Positions 6,420-14,058 are shown, counted from the first letter of the stretch. The stretch is 14,058 nucleotides of DNA from an uncultured Lachnospiraceae bacterium (GCA_958444395.1 CAUCOL010000010.1:1-14058); one strand, 5' to 3'. Notes: generated by a model not told the origin, from the letters alone. A program made the numbers and translations.

Positions 6420-8231
6420 TTACATCTGCTCCCGGATCCACTGCTGCAGACGATCCTGCAGTACATCAAACGGTGCCTCCCCGGCAGATAAAAAGAACTT
6501 ATGAAATTCCTTTGCGGAGAATGCACTGCCCAGCCGATCCTGCGCCGTATCCTTCAACGCCTGGATCTCCAGGTACCCCACTGTGTATTGCAGATAGCCT
6601 GCCGGCTCTGCGAGCATGGCATCATACATCGTACGGCTCTGGCTTCCGCTAAATCCATACTTCTTCAGATACTTTGTCAGCTTCGCCAGATTCCATCCCT
6701 TATAATGAATCGCTATGTCCGCTTTTGCGTACAGGCATAAGGTCGCCAGTGTATTGTTTGACAACAGATCTGCTTCATTTTGATCCAGCCTTGCCAGCCG
6801 GTAGCTGTACAGCTCGGCATAGGTACCCCAGCCCTCCGTGTAACCGCCAATGCTGATCACACTCCGGATCGGTGCCGGATCCTGCTCCTGAAAATAGGCA
6901 TTCTGGTACAGATGCCCCGGATAGCTTTCATGCGCCACAGTCGGAAATGCTTGCGACAGGTCATACTCTTCCTTCTGGTTGATATAGACGACATTATCCT
7001 GATAGGCATCCATCGGCGACGTCAGATAAAAAGCCGGACTTAAGCTATCCTCCAGAGAAGCATCCACGTATTTTACATTACACCGGATGTCATCCGACAG
7101 TTCCGGAAAATCCGCCGTGATCTGTTCCTGCAGCCACCGGATCGTCTCTACCGGATCAGTGGACGGGTATTTTACATTCTGTGCATCGTAATATGCATCC
7201 GGTGCCTCCGACAACACCTGTGACATCTTCTTCTGCGCATTCTGCAATGTTTCATCCAGCCATTGATCGATCTGTGAAACAGAACGGGCAGAACCGGTCA
7301 TCGACTCAACAAGATAGGCATAATACTCCTTCCCTTTCGGAAGATAACAGAGACCCTGCTGATTCTTCTCTGAACCCTTCAGTTCCAGAAGCGCATCGAT
7401 CAGAGACTGATATGCCGGAATGACACTCCCTGTTACATACTTTTTATTTAACCGGATGTAACGTTTCTTCTGTTCGCCGCTTAATCCATTAACCTCATCC
7501 AGCCGTGCAGCGAATGTACTGATCAGATAGTTTTCTTCCGGGCTGGTGATAAATTCCTGGCACTGGTCTATGATTGCCTGTGCAGTCGTGTCATTCATAA
7601 ACAATCCATCCGCTGATTTTTTCTGCTCAAATGCAATGATCTCTTCAAAATATTCCGGAACCTTTTTCAGCAGATGCAGATAGGTGTCTACATTTTCCTG
7701 CCGGTAAAAATGATATTCCGCCAGCAGCACCGGCAGCTGTGCCTGAATCCCGGTTGTCGGTCCCAGGCACTCTGCATATTCCGCCAGATCTGCCGACTTT
7801 CGATTGGTGTTGATCACGCTGCGCAGTATATCATAGGTCAATTGCTGTTCTTTCGTCAGTTTGTCGTAGTCAAAACTTTCCAGGGATGCCATCCAGTTTT
7901 CCTGCATGATCCGGTCATCCCGAAACGCCTCGATACCATAAGAGCCCAGTGTCTCAGGATCTTTATCGATCCCGTATTTCTGCGGATCCTTTAAGGTGTA
8001 GTTCAAGGTTATGCTGTCATCCGTCACTTCGGATACAAAGATCTGCTGCATGAGCGCATCAAACTGTGTCTGCGTCTCTTCCTCGCTGCGATCATCCGTA
8101 ACCGACGGATGGGTCACATGTCCCGTATCCCACGGACCGATATGAAGCAGTCTGCCGGCAGTAAGAAGTGCCAGCAGAAGCAGCAGTCCCCCTCCAAACC
8201 ATATTCTCTTTTTCTTTACATCCTGTTTCAA
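6420..8231 (-). CDS. Membrane-anchored DUF885 family protein (putative zinc metallopeptidase)
   Basis: 603 aa from a TTG start at 8231, chosen because TGAGGA lies 6 nt upstream of it. A longer in-frame TTG at 8243 (607 aa) lacks a good SD; there is no in-frame ATG before the stop at 8265. The N-terminus has a basic stretch (KKKR) and one hydrophobic helix (~residues 8-26), so it is probably an uncleaved anchor with the body outside. The family's hallmark HESYPGH is present (H434, E435, H440), followed by GGYTEGWGTYAE (E466), a gluzincin-like arrangement in which H, H and E would bind Zn and E435 would be the general base. Length is normal for DUF885. The substrate is unknown; cell-surface peptide cleavage is inference. 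It lies 39 nt after the DUF3592-like gene, so the two are probably co-transcribed. Confidence 0.85.
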   Translation of the reverse strand: MKQDVKKKRIWFGGGLLLLLALLTAGRLLHIGPWDTGHVTHPSVTDDRSEEETQTQFDALMQQIFVSEVTDDSITLNYTLKDPQKYGIDKDPETLGSYGIEAFRDDRIMQENWMASLESFDYDKLTKEQQLTYDILRSVINTNRKSADLAEYAECLGPTTGIQAQLPVLLAEYHFYRQENVDTYLHLLKKVPEYFEEIIAFEQKKSADGLFMNDTTAQAIIDQCQEFITSPEENYLISTFAARLDEVNGLSGEQKKRYIRLNKKYVTGSVIPAYQSLIDALLELKGSEKNQQGLCYLPKGKEYYAYLVESMTGSARSVSQIDQWLDETLQNAQKKMSQVLSEAPDAYYDAQNVKYPSTDPVETIRWLQEQITADFPELSDDIRCNVKYVDASLEDSLSPAFYLTSPMDAYQDNVVYINQKEEYDLSQAFPTVAHESYPGHLYQNAYFQEQDPAPIRSVISIGGYTEGWGTYAELYSYRLARLDQNEADLLSNNTLATLCLYAKADIAIHYKGWNLAKLTKYLKKYGFSGSQSRTMYDAMLAEPAGYLQYTVGYLEIQALKDTAQDRLGSAFSAKEFHKFFLSAGEAPFDVLQDRLQQWIREQM

Positions 8232-8270
8232 TCCATTCCTCAATTCCGAGCTTCTACGCTCCTGTCATTT

Positions 8271-8687
8271 CTACCGCACGGGATCCGCGAAGAAAAGCCC
8301 GATCCCAAACACTGCAAAAAAAATGCACAGTCCCAGCAGCGACCCCGCATAAAACTTACTATACAGCTTCTGCGGATCGTTCACATCATAACGGACAGTC
8401 ACATGTTTTCCAACATCACTCTGTCGAAACCGAAATACCTGCTGCGCGCTGTGATATTCTTTTCCTTCTATATTATATGTATACATTACCTGATGAAAAT
8501 ATGAATATGTATTGTCAGACCGGTTCAGGGTATCGGTTGTACTGCCCGACTGTATCACAGCTTCCACCGGCTGATACTTTGCCGTGGACACCTTGTACTT
8601 TACCAGGAGCAGCCCCATGATCACCGCTGCTGCGATTCCGACCAATGCGATCGTATTTTTCAAATTCCACTCACGAAATAACTGCAC
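8271..8687 (-). CDS. Small membrane protein, DUF3592-like
   Basis: 138 aa. The GTG start at 8687 is decided by a near-perfect GGAGGTGA Shine-Dalgarno 5 nt upstream. The same frame extends to 8756, but ATG codons at 8711 and 8702 have no SD, and the SD itself would have to be coding. A hydrophobic helix near residues 10-30 (IALVGIAAAVIMGLLLV) and a second near the C-terminus (GSLLGLCIFFAVFGIGLFF) flank an extracellular or periplasmic-side beta segment with YTYNIEGKEYHS and VTVRYDVNDPQKLY, the typical DUF3592 layout. The family has no established function. It is the first gene of a likely pair with the DUF885 protein. Confident as a gene; the family call rests on layout and the VRYDVNDP-type motif only. 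Confidence 0.78.
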   Translation of the reverse strand: MQLFREWNLKNTIALVGIAAAVIMGLLLVKYKVSTAKYQPVEAVIQSGSTTDTLNRSDNTYSYFHQVMYTYNIEGKEYHSAQQVFRFRQSDVGKHVTVRYDVNDPQKLYSKFYAGSLLGLCIFFAVFGIGLFFADPVR

Positions 8688-8728
8688 CGTAATCACCTCC
8701 ATTTTAGACATAATCTTTTCTAAACAGC

Positions 8729-8778
8729 GGGCAGATAGCGGTAAACGATCCACCAAAGAATCCTCTCACTATCTGCCC
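8729..8778. other. 10-bp inverted repeat with 30-nt loop upstream of the DUF3592-like gene
   Basis: GGGCAGATAG (8729-8738) is the exact reverse complement of 8769-8778. A smaller pairing GGT/ACC can form inside the loop. No T-run follows on either side. On the minus strand it would fold in the leader of the DUF3592-like mRNA, about 40 nt before the start codon. It could be a leader RNA structure, or part of a plus-strand RNA. Confidence 0.55.
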
Positions 8779-8788
8779 CTCTTCTATT

Positions 8789-8818
8789 GCCATATGCACT
8801 ACGTGTGCATCGTATCAA
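8789..8818 (-). promoter_or_regulatory. Possible promoter with a palindrome in its spacer
   Basis: Read on minus: TTGATA (8818-8813) as -35 (5/6), an 18-bp spacer, and a poor -10 TATGGC (8794-8789). The inverted repeat ATGCAC/GTGCAT (8794-8799 and 8805-8810, 5-nt gap) fills the spacer, the place where MerR-type operators sit. The match is weak at -10, so this is tentative. Confidence 0.28.
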
Positions 8819-8827
8819 GTATATTTT

Positions 8828-8847
8828 CAGTTAATGAACTGTTTTTT
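8828..8847 (+). terminator. Terminator-like hairpin on the plus strand, with no plus-strand gene
   Basis: CAGTT (8828-8832) pairs with AACTG (8837-8841) across an AATG loop and is followed by six T (8842-8847) on the plus strand. On the minus strand the same hairpin lacks a U-tract, so it does not serve the minus-strand surface-protein gene that ends at 8859 in the usual way. It may end a small antisense or intergenic RNA, or it may be chance. Confidence 0.35.
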
Positions 8848-8858
8848 ACATTTGTATT

Positions 8859-11800
8859 TCACTGATCGGAGTAGTCCTCAGTGCTACCGACCGTGTCCTC
8901 ATCATAATGGTACTCCATTGTATTGACCGGAGTAATTGTATTGGTACGTGCATTGTAGTCAAACACATGCCACAATGTACCGCCTCTGCCAGCCGGAACA
9001 TTAAATGTCCTTAACACGGTACTTCCCTTATAAACAGTGACCTGTGCTCCGGATAAGGAAAGCGCATCGCTGTCATCTGCGCTTCGATTTGTGTAATCAT
9101 GGACATAGTAGCTGTAGGTATCATCGGTACTGGTCTGGCGTAATGTAACCGTCTCCGGACCATAGCTGGACGTATCATCGACATCTAGGTCTGCAACCGG
9201 TATTTCATTATCATCCTCGTCATAATAATACGCATTCTTATTAGCGAAGTATACGTGGAAACGACCTGCACCATTTCCTACAGGTCCTGTCATATGGGAA
9301 TCGAGATCTTCCGGCACCTCACCCCAGGTAAGCACAACACGGATCAGTTCATCATCCACTTTCAGCTCCGGTGATAATGCTACATCCTTCCACTGCTCAT
9401 CATCGGCAGAGATTGCTACATTGATAAATGTATCAATATATCCGTCTTTCACAAAATGGATCGTGTAGTTACCGGTATCCAGGTTAAGTGAATATCGCTC
9501 CGATACCTTACCGGATGTGACAGCAGTTCCTGTAGTCACGCTCCAGTTATTATATACGTAGTACTTCACATTTTCCAACAGATCGCCTGTCTTCGCATCG
9601 ACGATATCGCCTGTGATACTGCCCTCGCCTGCTGCCAGACCACGGTCTAAGATAATCTGACTTTGTGCATAAGTCGTTGTGTCCTTTTCAACCTTTTCGG
9701 TTGTCTCATAGGCAGCATAACCGGATGCTGCGATTCTGACCTGATAGTCTCCAACGGAAAGCTTTCCGGTATTATATCTTCCTTCTGCGTCTGTATATGT
9801 ATTTTGTATCAATACACCATTCTGATAAAGGCTGATACGTGCGTAAGCAATCGGATTATAATTCCCATCAAATACCAGCCCTTCAATACTACCCTCACCG
9901 AAAGTACACTTGTCAACTAATTTTGTGTTTTCTACATGAAATCCGGTCTTTAATGGACTGTTATCTTCATCAAATATATCCCAGGAATATTCTATATGAC
10001 GAACAGTTGACAAAAATCTGCCTAATGCCGCTTCTTTACTCAACTCCAACGTTGCATACAGATACATCTTTCCATCAATACAGATCATCGCAGGATCTGC
10101 CAGCGGATGTGGTGTAACAGAGCCTTTCAGACCCAAGCCGGCAGAGGCATCAAACCGCACCAGATCCATTAATTTGAATGCATTTAACGCAACGCCCAGA
10201 CCCAAACCACCTTTCGCATCTCCTTCCAGACTGAGAGATTCCAAAGAAGGATCAAACGATTTAATAAGACGAATCTGATTATTCAATACCTGAATTCCCT
10301 GTGTTGTAGTGAGGGAATATCCGACACCTAATGTCCCATCTGCCTTGACCTGCAGGAAAAAGATAATGGATACAAACATTCCGCTGGATCCCAGTGGGAT
10401 ATCCTTATGACCAATTTCTTTCTTTCCGTCCTCAAATCTAGATAAATCTCCAGATGCAGAAATCTCTGCATTGATCGTTGCTTTATTTTTTATGCTCAAA
10501 AGCAGTTCGTGAAACTGTACACCGTCTCTAAGTCCGATGTCCGCATCCAGCTTACAACGGATACTTGGCAGTGCGATACTGACGGATCCGCTGGCCGTCA
10601 GATGATCCGTCAATTCTTTTTCTGCAAAGGTCAGCTCAAATGTTCCCGGTCCCTGTACCTCTGTATCTGCCCCCAGATGTTTTCCTTTGGCAGTACGTGT
10701 ATCTGCAGGCACTGTTGTTGCTGTAACGCCCTCAGCAGGTTCAATCTCTCCATCATCCGTTTTCAATGTACCTGCAAAAGAAACCTCATCCAGCACCTCT
10801 GCCAGCTCCGGCTTCTCACAGGTATATACATAGGTGTCCGTCTTTTCGGACACACGGTTGATCTGATACGCTGTCTTTACGATGTTTTCACTGTTTTCCG
10901 GAAATACAACGATATCGCCTGCTGCAAATGCAGTGACACCGCTTCCTTTCTTAACCGTAATCGTATAGGTATCGTCACCATTATCCTCTACCGTATAATC
11001 GGTTACACCATATTCGTCTGCCTGGATCACGCCGGACTGGTAAGTAACCTTATCTTCTGCCTCCCCGACTGCTGTAGAAGCGGAGTTTTCGATTGCATCG
11101 ACTTTCTCCAGGATCTTCTCTCCATCATCCTGGGATAACGCTTCCTGCGGACAGAATTCTCCATCTTCCAATGCGATCAGATCCTGATCAACACCGATCT
11201 CATCGACTGAGCCATATTTCAGGCTGGATGCATCATCACAGGATAATGTGTTCTGTTCATCCTCTACAAATCCCAATGCCTTTACCGCTGTGTATGTCGC
11301 ATACTCTCTGGTAACGGTACGATCTGCTTCAAATACGGGGATATCCTGCTCCGGATCTGTATAGTTGGCAGCATCACACTCCGGCAGAATGTCATATGCA
11401 TGCGCTGCCTCAGCGAGCTGTCCATAGCTCTCACCGGCGGTATCGCCATAATAATATATGTCCTCATCTACCGCAGCGGAGTCTGCCTCCAGACCAACTT
11501 TCGCTGCCAGCAGCTTCAGCCACTGGGAACGTGTATAGGCTCCCGGCTGCTCTGTCGCTGTAGCCGTCGGCTCCGGTATCTCGGTGATCTCCGGTGTTTC
11601 GGTCGCATACGGTGTCTGACTTGGTTTGACCGAAGACGTTGCGGATGGTGTCCGGTACGGATATGTCATGGTCGGTGTTACGACCGGCACTCTGGTCGGC
11701 TGTGGTGTCAATACGACAGTCGGTGGTGCTGTGATACGGTTTGGCACGGTCTCAACGGTATTATTCTTGCGTACCTTGACCGCAATCTTCTGCTGCAGCT

Positions 11801-12143
11801 TTCTGCCGCTCTTACCGGATGCTTTCGTCGTCACGGTAACAACTGTGCTTCCCTTTTTCTTTCCTTTGATCACGATCATGCTCTTCTTCACACTGGCACT
11901 GGCGATCTTCTTGTTCTTAACCTTGACCGTAACCTTTGTAGCTGCCTTCCCTTTGACCGATACTTTGTATTTGATCTTTTTGGTTTTTCTCTCTTTGACA
12001 GTGACTTTCTTCTTTGCTACTTTTAAAGTAGCTGCATAACCCTTGCCGGCAGCGGTTGCTTCTGCCAGTTCATTGACAGCAGTGTTACTGACTGTCATCA
12101 TAACTGCCAGCGCAAGCGCCATGCCCTTTTTCCATCTCTTCAT
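8859..12143 (-). CDS. Large secreted multidomain surface protein (SLH-like, carboxypeptidase-regulatory-like and DUF2135/YfaP-like regions)
   Basis: 1094 aa; ATG at 12143 with AAGGAG 7 nt upstream. The function is not recognised. In order: signal peptide ~1-32; a very Lys-rich Ig/Big_2-like domain ~39-127; Pro/Thr linker ~128-200; one SLH-like region ~202-293 (TRSQWLKLLA, then TVTREYATYTAVKALGF); a beta-rich segment ~371-457; a long unassigned central region ~500-740 with Gly-rich amphipathic strands (GLGLGVALNAF, SAGLGLKGSV); two carboxypeptidase-regulatory-like beta sandwiches ~750-831 and ~839-923 (YTDAEGRYNTGKLSVGDYQV pattern); a C-terminal domain ~928-1078 with LTWGEVPEDLDSHMTGP and YSYYVHDYTN, as in DUF2135/YfaP-like proteins; and an acidic tail. 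No glycosidase active site is visible. It follows the GH5 lipoprotein gene by 28 nt with no terminator, so both are probably on one mRNA. A role in surface binding or scaffolding is inference. Confidence 0.9.
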   Translation of the reverse strand: MKRWKKGMALALAVMMTVSNTAVNELAEATAAGKGYAATLKVAKKKVTVKERKTKKIKYKVSVKGKAATKVTVKVKNKKIASASVKKSMIVIKGKKKGSTVVTVTTKASGKSGRKLQQKIAVKVRKNNTVETVPNRITAPPTVVLTPQPTRVPVVTPTMTYPYRTPSATSSVKPSQTPYATETPEITEIPEPTATATEQPGAYTRSQWLKLLAAKVGLEADSAAVDEDIYYYGDTAGESYGQLAEAAHAYDILPECDAANYTDPEQDIPVFEADRTVTREYATYTAVKALGFVEDEQNTLSCDDASSLKYGSVDEIGVDQDLIALEDGEFCPQEALSQDDGEKILEKVDAIENSASTAVGEAEDKVTYQSGVIQADEYGVTDYTVEDNGDDTYTITVKKGSGVTAFAAGDIVVFPENSENIVKTAYQINRVSEKTDTYVYTCEKPELAEVLDEVSFAGTLKTDDGEIEPAEGVTATTVPADTRTAKGKHLGADTEVQGPGTFELTFAEKELTDHLTASGSVSIALPSIRCKLDADIGLRDGVQFHELLLSIKNKATINAEISASGDLSRFEDGKKEIGHKDIPLGSSGMFVSIIFFLQVKADGTLGVGYSLTTTQGIQVLNNQIRLIKSFDPSLESLSLEGDAKGGLGLGVALNAFKLMDLVRFDASAGLGLKGSVTPHPLADPAMICIDGKMYLYATLELSKEAALGRFLSTVRHIEYSWDIFDEDNSPLKTGFHVENTKLVDKCTFGEGSIEGLVFDGNYNPIAYARISLYQNGVLIQNTYTDAEGRYNTGKLSVGDYQVRIAASGYAAYETTEKVEKDTTTYAQSQIILDRGLAAGEGSITGDIVDAKTGDLLENVKYYVYNNWSVTTGTAVTSGKVSERYSLNLDTGNYTIHFVKDGYIDTFINVAISADDEQWKDVALSPELKVDDELIRVVLTWGEVPEDLDSHMTGPVGNGAGRFHVYFANKNAYYYDEDDNEIPVADLDVDDTSSYGPETVTLRQTSTDDTYSYYVHDYTNRSADDSDALSLSGAQVTVYKGSTVLRTFNVPAGRGGTLWHVFDYNARTNTITPVNTMEYHYDEDTVGSTEDYSDQ

Positions 12144-12171
12144 AGAATGACTCCTTTTCTGTTATTTTTTA

Positions 12172-13245
12172 TTACTTCAGCTGATTGATAAACCATTTGC
12201 CGGCAGTTGAGAAATCAGATTTCTCCCAGCCGCTTGTTTTATTGCAATTTGGTGCAATCAGCGCAGAAGACTCATTTTTGTTGCACAGACTCCATGCAAA
12301 GAAGCTGATATTGTATTTGTTCAAAAGCTTCATCCACTGATTTGCGGAAGCCTTGTCCAATGCTCCGTTTCCGGAGGCATCACAGATACTGAACTCTGAT
12401 ACGATGACCGGCAGTCCTTTCTTATGCGCCGTGATCAGTTTATTCCGGATCGCATCCTTATGTGTTTCTGCATAGAAATGCAATGCATACATAACATTTT
12501 TCTGTCCCTTCAATGGGCTTTTGGCCACCAGATCAACATCCTGTGACCAAGTCGGTGTTCCAACGATCACCACTGCATTTTTATCGTATTTCCGGATTGT
12601 TTTTAACATTGCCTTTGCATACGGCTTAATATGCTTATTCCAGGTCACATTTCCATGCGGTTCATTACAGATCTCATAGAGAACATTGTCCTGTGATGCG
12701 TATGCCTTTGCCATCTTCGTAAAGAATTTCGTTGCTGCTTTTTTGCGGCGGTTCGGATTGCCATCTGTCAGCAGATGCCAGTCAATGATCACATACATTC
12801 CGAGTTCCGTAGCATACTGCACGCCCTCCTGCACCTTCTTAACCACATCCGGACCATATCCGTCATTTGCATTACAATACATCGCCAGACGGATCGCATT
12901 TGCATGATACTGATCACGCAATGTCTGAAATGCATCCTTATTTACATACTGCGGGAACCAGGCAATACCATGTGTACTGACGCCTTTTAACTGAAATTTC
13001 TGTCCCTGGCTGTCTACCAGATCCGTTCCATCAACACATAGCGCACCATGCTGTGCCACCGGTGTGGCTGCATCGCCTTTCCCTGTCATTCTGTCTGTCT
13101 TCTCCTGCACCTGTACCGCTGCCGTCTTCTCCTCCTGCGCCGTTGACTTCGCCGGGATCTGACAGCCGCCTGCGATCATCGCAACACATAACAGTAATGC
13201 GATCCATCTGCCCGCTCCTCTGTGTGCCCATTTCTTTTCTTTCAC
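12172..13245 (-). CDS. GH5 endo-beta-glucanase-type lipoprotein (GH5_2-like)
   Basis: 357 aa; GTG start at 13245 with AAAGGGG 8 nt upstream; no in-frame ATG fits the N-terminus. A basic/hydrophobic signal ends in AMIAGGC, so Cys28 is a probable lipidation site, though Ala at -3 is not ideal. A short Lys/Glu/Gln-rich tether (~29-65) precedes a single GH5 barrel: LKGVSTHGIAWFP (~87-98), VIIDWHLL (~152), YEICNEP with acid/base E195, ALHFYA with H256 and Y258, VSEFS with nucleophile E284, and FFAWSLCNKNESSAL at the end. These match cellulase-type GH5_2 enzymes, which cut internal beta-1,4-glucosidic bonds. The catalytic set is complete and the length is normal, with no binding module. It is the first gene of a probable operon with the 1094-aa surface protein. 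The GH5 call is very secure, the lipoprotein call likely, and the cellulose/beta-glucan specificity inferred. Confidence 0.93.
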   Translation of the reverse strand: MKEKKWAHRGAGRWIALLLCVAMIAGGCQIPAKSTAQEEKTAAVQVQEKTDRMTGKGDAATPVAQHGALCVDGTDLVDSQGQKFQLKGVSTHGIAWFPQYVNKDAFQTLRDQYHANAIRLAMYCNANDGYGPDVVKKVQEGVQYATELGMYVIIDWHLLTDGNPNRRKKAATKFFTKMAKAYASQDNVLYEICNEPHGNVTWNKHIKPYAKAMLKTIRKYDKNAVVIVGTPTWSQDVDLVAKSPLKGQKNVMYALHFYAETHKDAIRNKLITAHKKGLPVIVSEFSICDASGNGALDKASANQWMKLLNKYNISFFAWSLCNKNESSALIAPNCNKTSGWEKSDFSTAGKWFINQLK

Positions 13246-13338
13246 ACCTTTTGCCCCTTTGCCTTTCTGATCCTGTTATCCGCAGGTATCTGCCTGTGTG
13301 CGATACACAACCGCACGATCTCTTTTTCCTGTATTCAT

Positions 13339-13357
13339 AGTATATCCGGTGACACCG
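13339..13357 (-). promoter_or_regulatory. -10-like element next to an 11-bp palindrome upstream of the GH5 lipoprotein gene
   Basis: Read on minus, TATACT (13344-13339) resembles a -10, and just upstream CGGTG/CACCG (13347-13351 and 13353-13357) forms a tight palindrome. No good -35 stands at 16-18 bp, so a regulator-dependent promoter is possible but unproven. The 141-nt spacer 13246-13386 also has a 5-bp GTGCG/CGCAC hairpin (13298-13316) and no clear terminator after the dus gene, so read-through from dus is also possible. Confidence 0.25.
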
Positions 13358-13386
13358 TCAGCAAATCTCCTGCGTTTTCCTCTATA

Positions 13387-14058
13387 CTATCTTATCTGCT
13401 GTATCTTTGGCTCTGATAAGAACAACTCTTCTACTATTCTATCATATCCTGCCAGTTTCTGACACTTATATATCTTTTTTTTATAAGATTCTCCTTCACA
13501 GATACTCTGAATCAAAAATCCCCAGATCTCTTTCATCTTAAAGAGTACCGGCAGCTCCCCTGACATAACAAGACTGTATTCCTCCTCCAGCTTCTTAATA
13601 AAATACTGCAGCTGCTGTGCTGTAAGCTCCTCCTGCTGCTCTCCTGCCAGTTCCCGGCGTATTGCCCCTGCGAGCTGTGGATGCGACAAAAGTCCCCGTC
13701 CCAACATGATCCGTTCTGTCTGACCAAACCGTTTCCGGAACCGGCGGACATCCTCCAGCGTGAACAAATCCCCGTTATAGCAGACCGGATTTACGCTTTC
13801 TCTCTCCGCCACCTCATACAGATCCCAGTTCGGTGTATTCGTATAATAATCTGCCTGTACACGCGGATGAATGATCAGTTCTTCTACCGGATACTGGTTA
13901 AATATACGCAAAAGTGCATAGAATTCTTCCGGATCATCCTTTCCCAGACGTGTCTTGATCGAGATTTTGACCGGACTTTTCGCATAAATACTCTCCAGAA
14001 AACGGTTCAATGCGACTGTATGCTCCAAAAAACCGGAGCCCTTCCCTTTGGACACTAC
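13387..14058 (-). CDS. tRNA-dihydrouridine synthase, C-terminal 223 residues (5' end beyond window)
   Basis: FMN enzyme that reduces uridine to dihydrouridine in the tRNA D-loop, using NAD(P)H. The open frame runs off the right edge. Visible blocks: VVSKGKGSGFL at the edge (this follows the catalytic NxGCP motif, which lies outside), VKISIKTRLG, the barrel segment LIIHPRVQADYY, CYNGDLF, and the FMN-phosphate motif MLGRGLL (around 13691-13708), then the helical tRNA-binding C-terminal domain with FKMKEIW. Stop TAG at 13387-13389. About 100 N-terminal residues should be missing for a ~320-aa family member. Dus subtype (A/B/C) is not assigned. It is a housekeeping gene and likely unrelated to the surface genes that follow it. 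Confidence 0.93.
   Translation of the reverse strand, partial: VVSKGKGSGFLEHTVALNRFLESIYAKSPVKISIKTRLGKDDPEEFYALLRIFNQYPVEELIIHPRVQADYYTNTPNWDLYEVAERESVNPVCYNGDLFTLEDVRRFRKRFGQTERIMLGRGLLSHPQLAGAIRRELAGEQQEELTAQQLQYFIKKLEEEYSLVMSGELPVLFKMKEIWGFLIQSICEGESYKKKIYKCQKLAGYDRIVEELFLSEPKIQQIR

Noticed and set aside
8688..8756. N-terminal extension of the DUF3592-like gene to 8756
   Set aside because: The upstream starts lack an SD, and the GGAGGTGA placed 5 nt before GTG 8687 fits as the true ribosome binding site.
10509..12026. Plus-strand open frames of ~209 and ~208 residues opposite the surface protein gene
   Set aside because: They lie wholly antisense to a well-supported gene; the translations are Cys/Arg-rich with no recognisable domain and no SD.

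Overview
The window looks like part of a chromosome from a gut-type Clostridia, most likely Lachnospiraceae (Roseburia/Coprococcus/Eubacterium-like). This is inferred from an ATP-type PEP carboxykinase, moderate GC with AT-rich spacers, strong AAGGAG/GGAGGTG ribosome binding sites, and large secreted proteins with Lys-rich Ig/Fn3-like modules joined to Pro-Thr-Ser-Glu linkers. No genus-level marker is visible. The window carries no RNA genes, insertion sequences, CRISPR arrays or integration signs that I can see.

Layout. Positions 3-848 (+) hold the C-terminal half of pckA. Positions 849-1187 are a convergent spacer with several hairpins and one strong bidirectional terminator (1015-1057). 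Everything after that is on the minus strand and is read right to left: a 3'-partial tRNA-dihydrouridine synthase (13387-14058); a lipoprotein-type GH5 glycanase (12172-13245) followed 28 nt later by a 1094-residue surface protein (8859-12143), forming a likely two-gene operon; a structured 171-nt spacer; a 138-residue DUF3592-like membrane protein (8271-8687) followed closely by a membrane-anchored DUF885 metallopeptidase-like protein (6420-8231), with a clean terminator at 6356-6414; and a 1622-residue modular secreted GH5 enzyme (1188-6056) with two good sigma-A-type promoters of its own.

How the genes may work together (inference). The two GH5 enzymes and the large surface protein look like a cell-surface polysaccharide-attack set for a beta-glucan or beta-mannan type substrate. 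One enzyme is lipid-anchored. One is a giant secreted enzyme with carbohydrate-binding-like, FIVAR-like and Ig-like modules. The third protein is non-enzymatic and has an SLH-like region, carboxypeptidase-regulatory-like folds and a DUF2135/YfaP-like C-terminus. Both large proteins place a very basic Ig/Fn3-like module next to a Pro-rich linker, but at opposite termini, which suggests a shared way of holding on to the cell wall. No dockerin, cohesin or LPXTG motif is visible, so this is not a classical cellulosome or a sortase-anchored set. The flanking pckA and dus genes are housekeeping. The surface protein and the spacer at 8688-8858 are the least explained parts.
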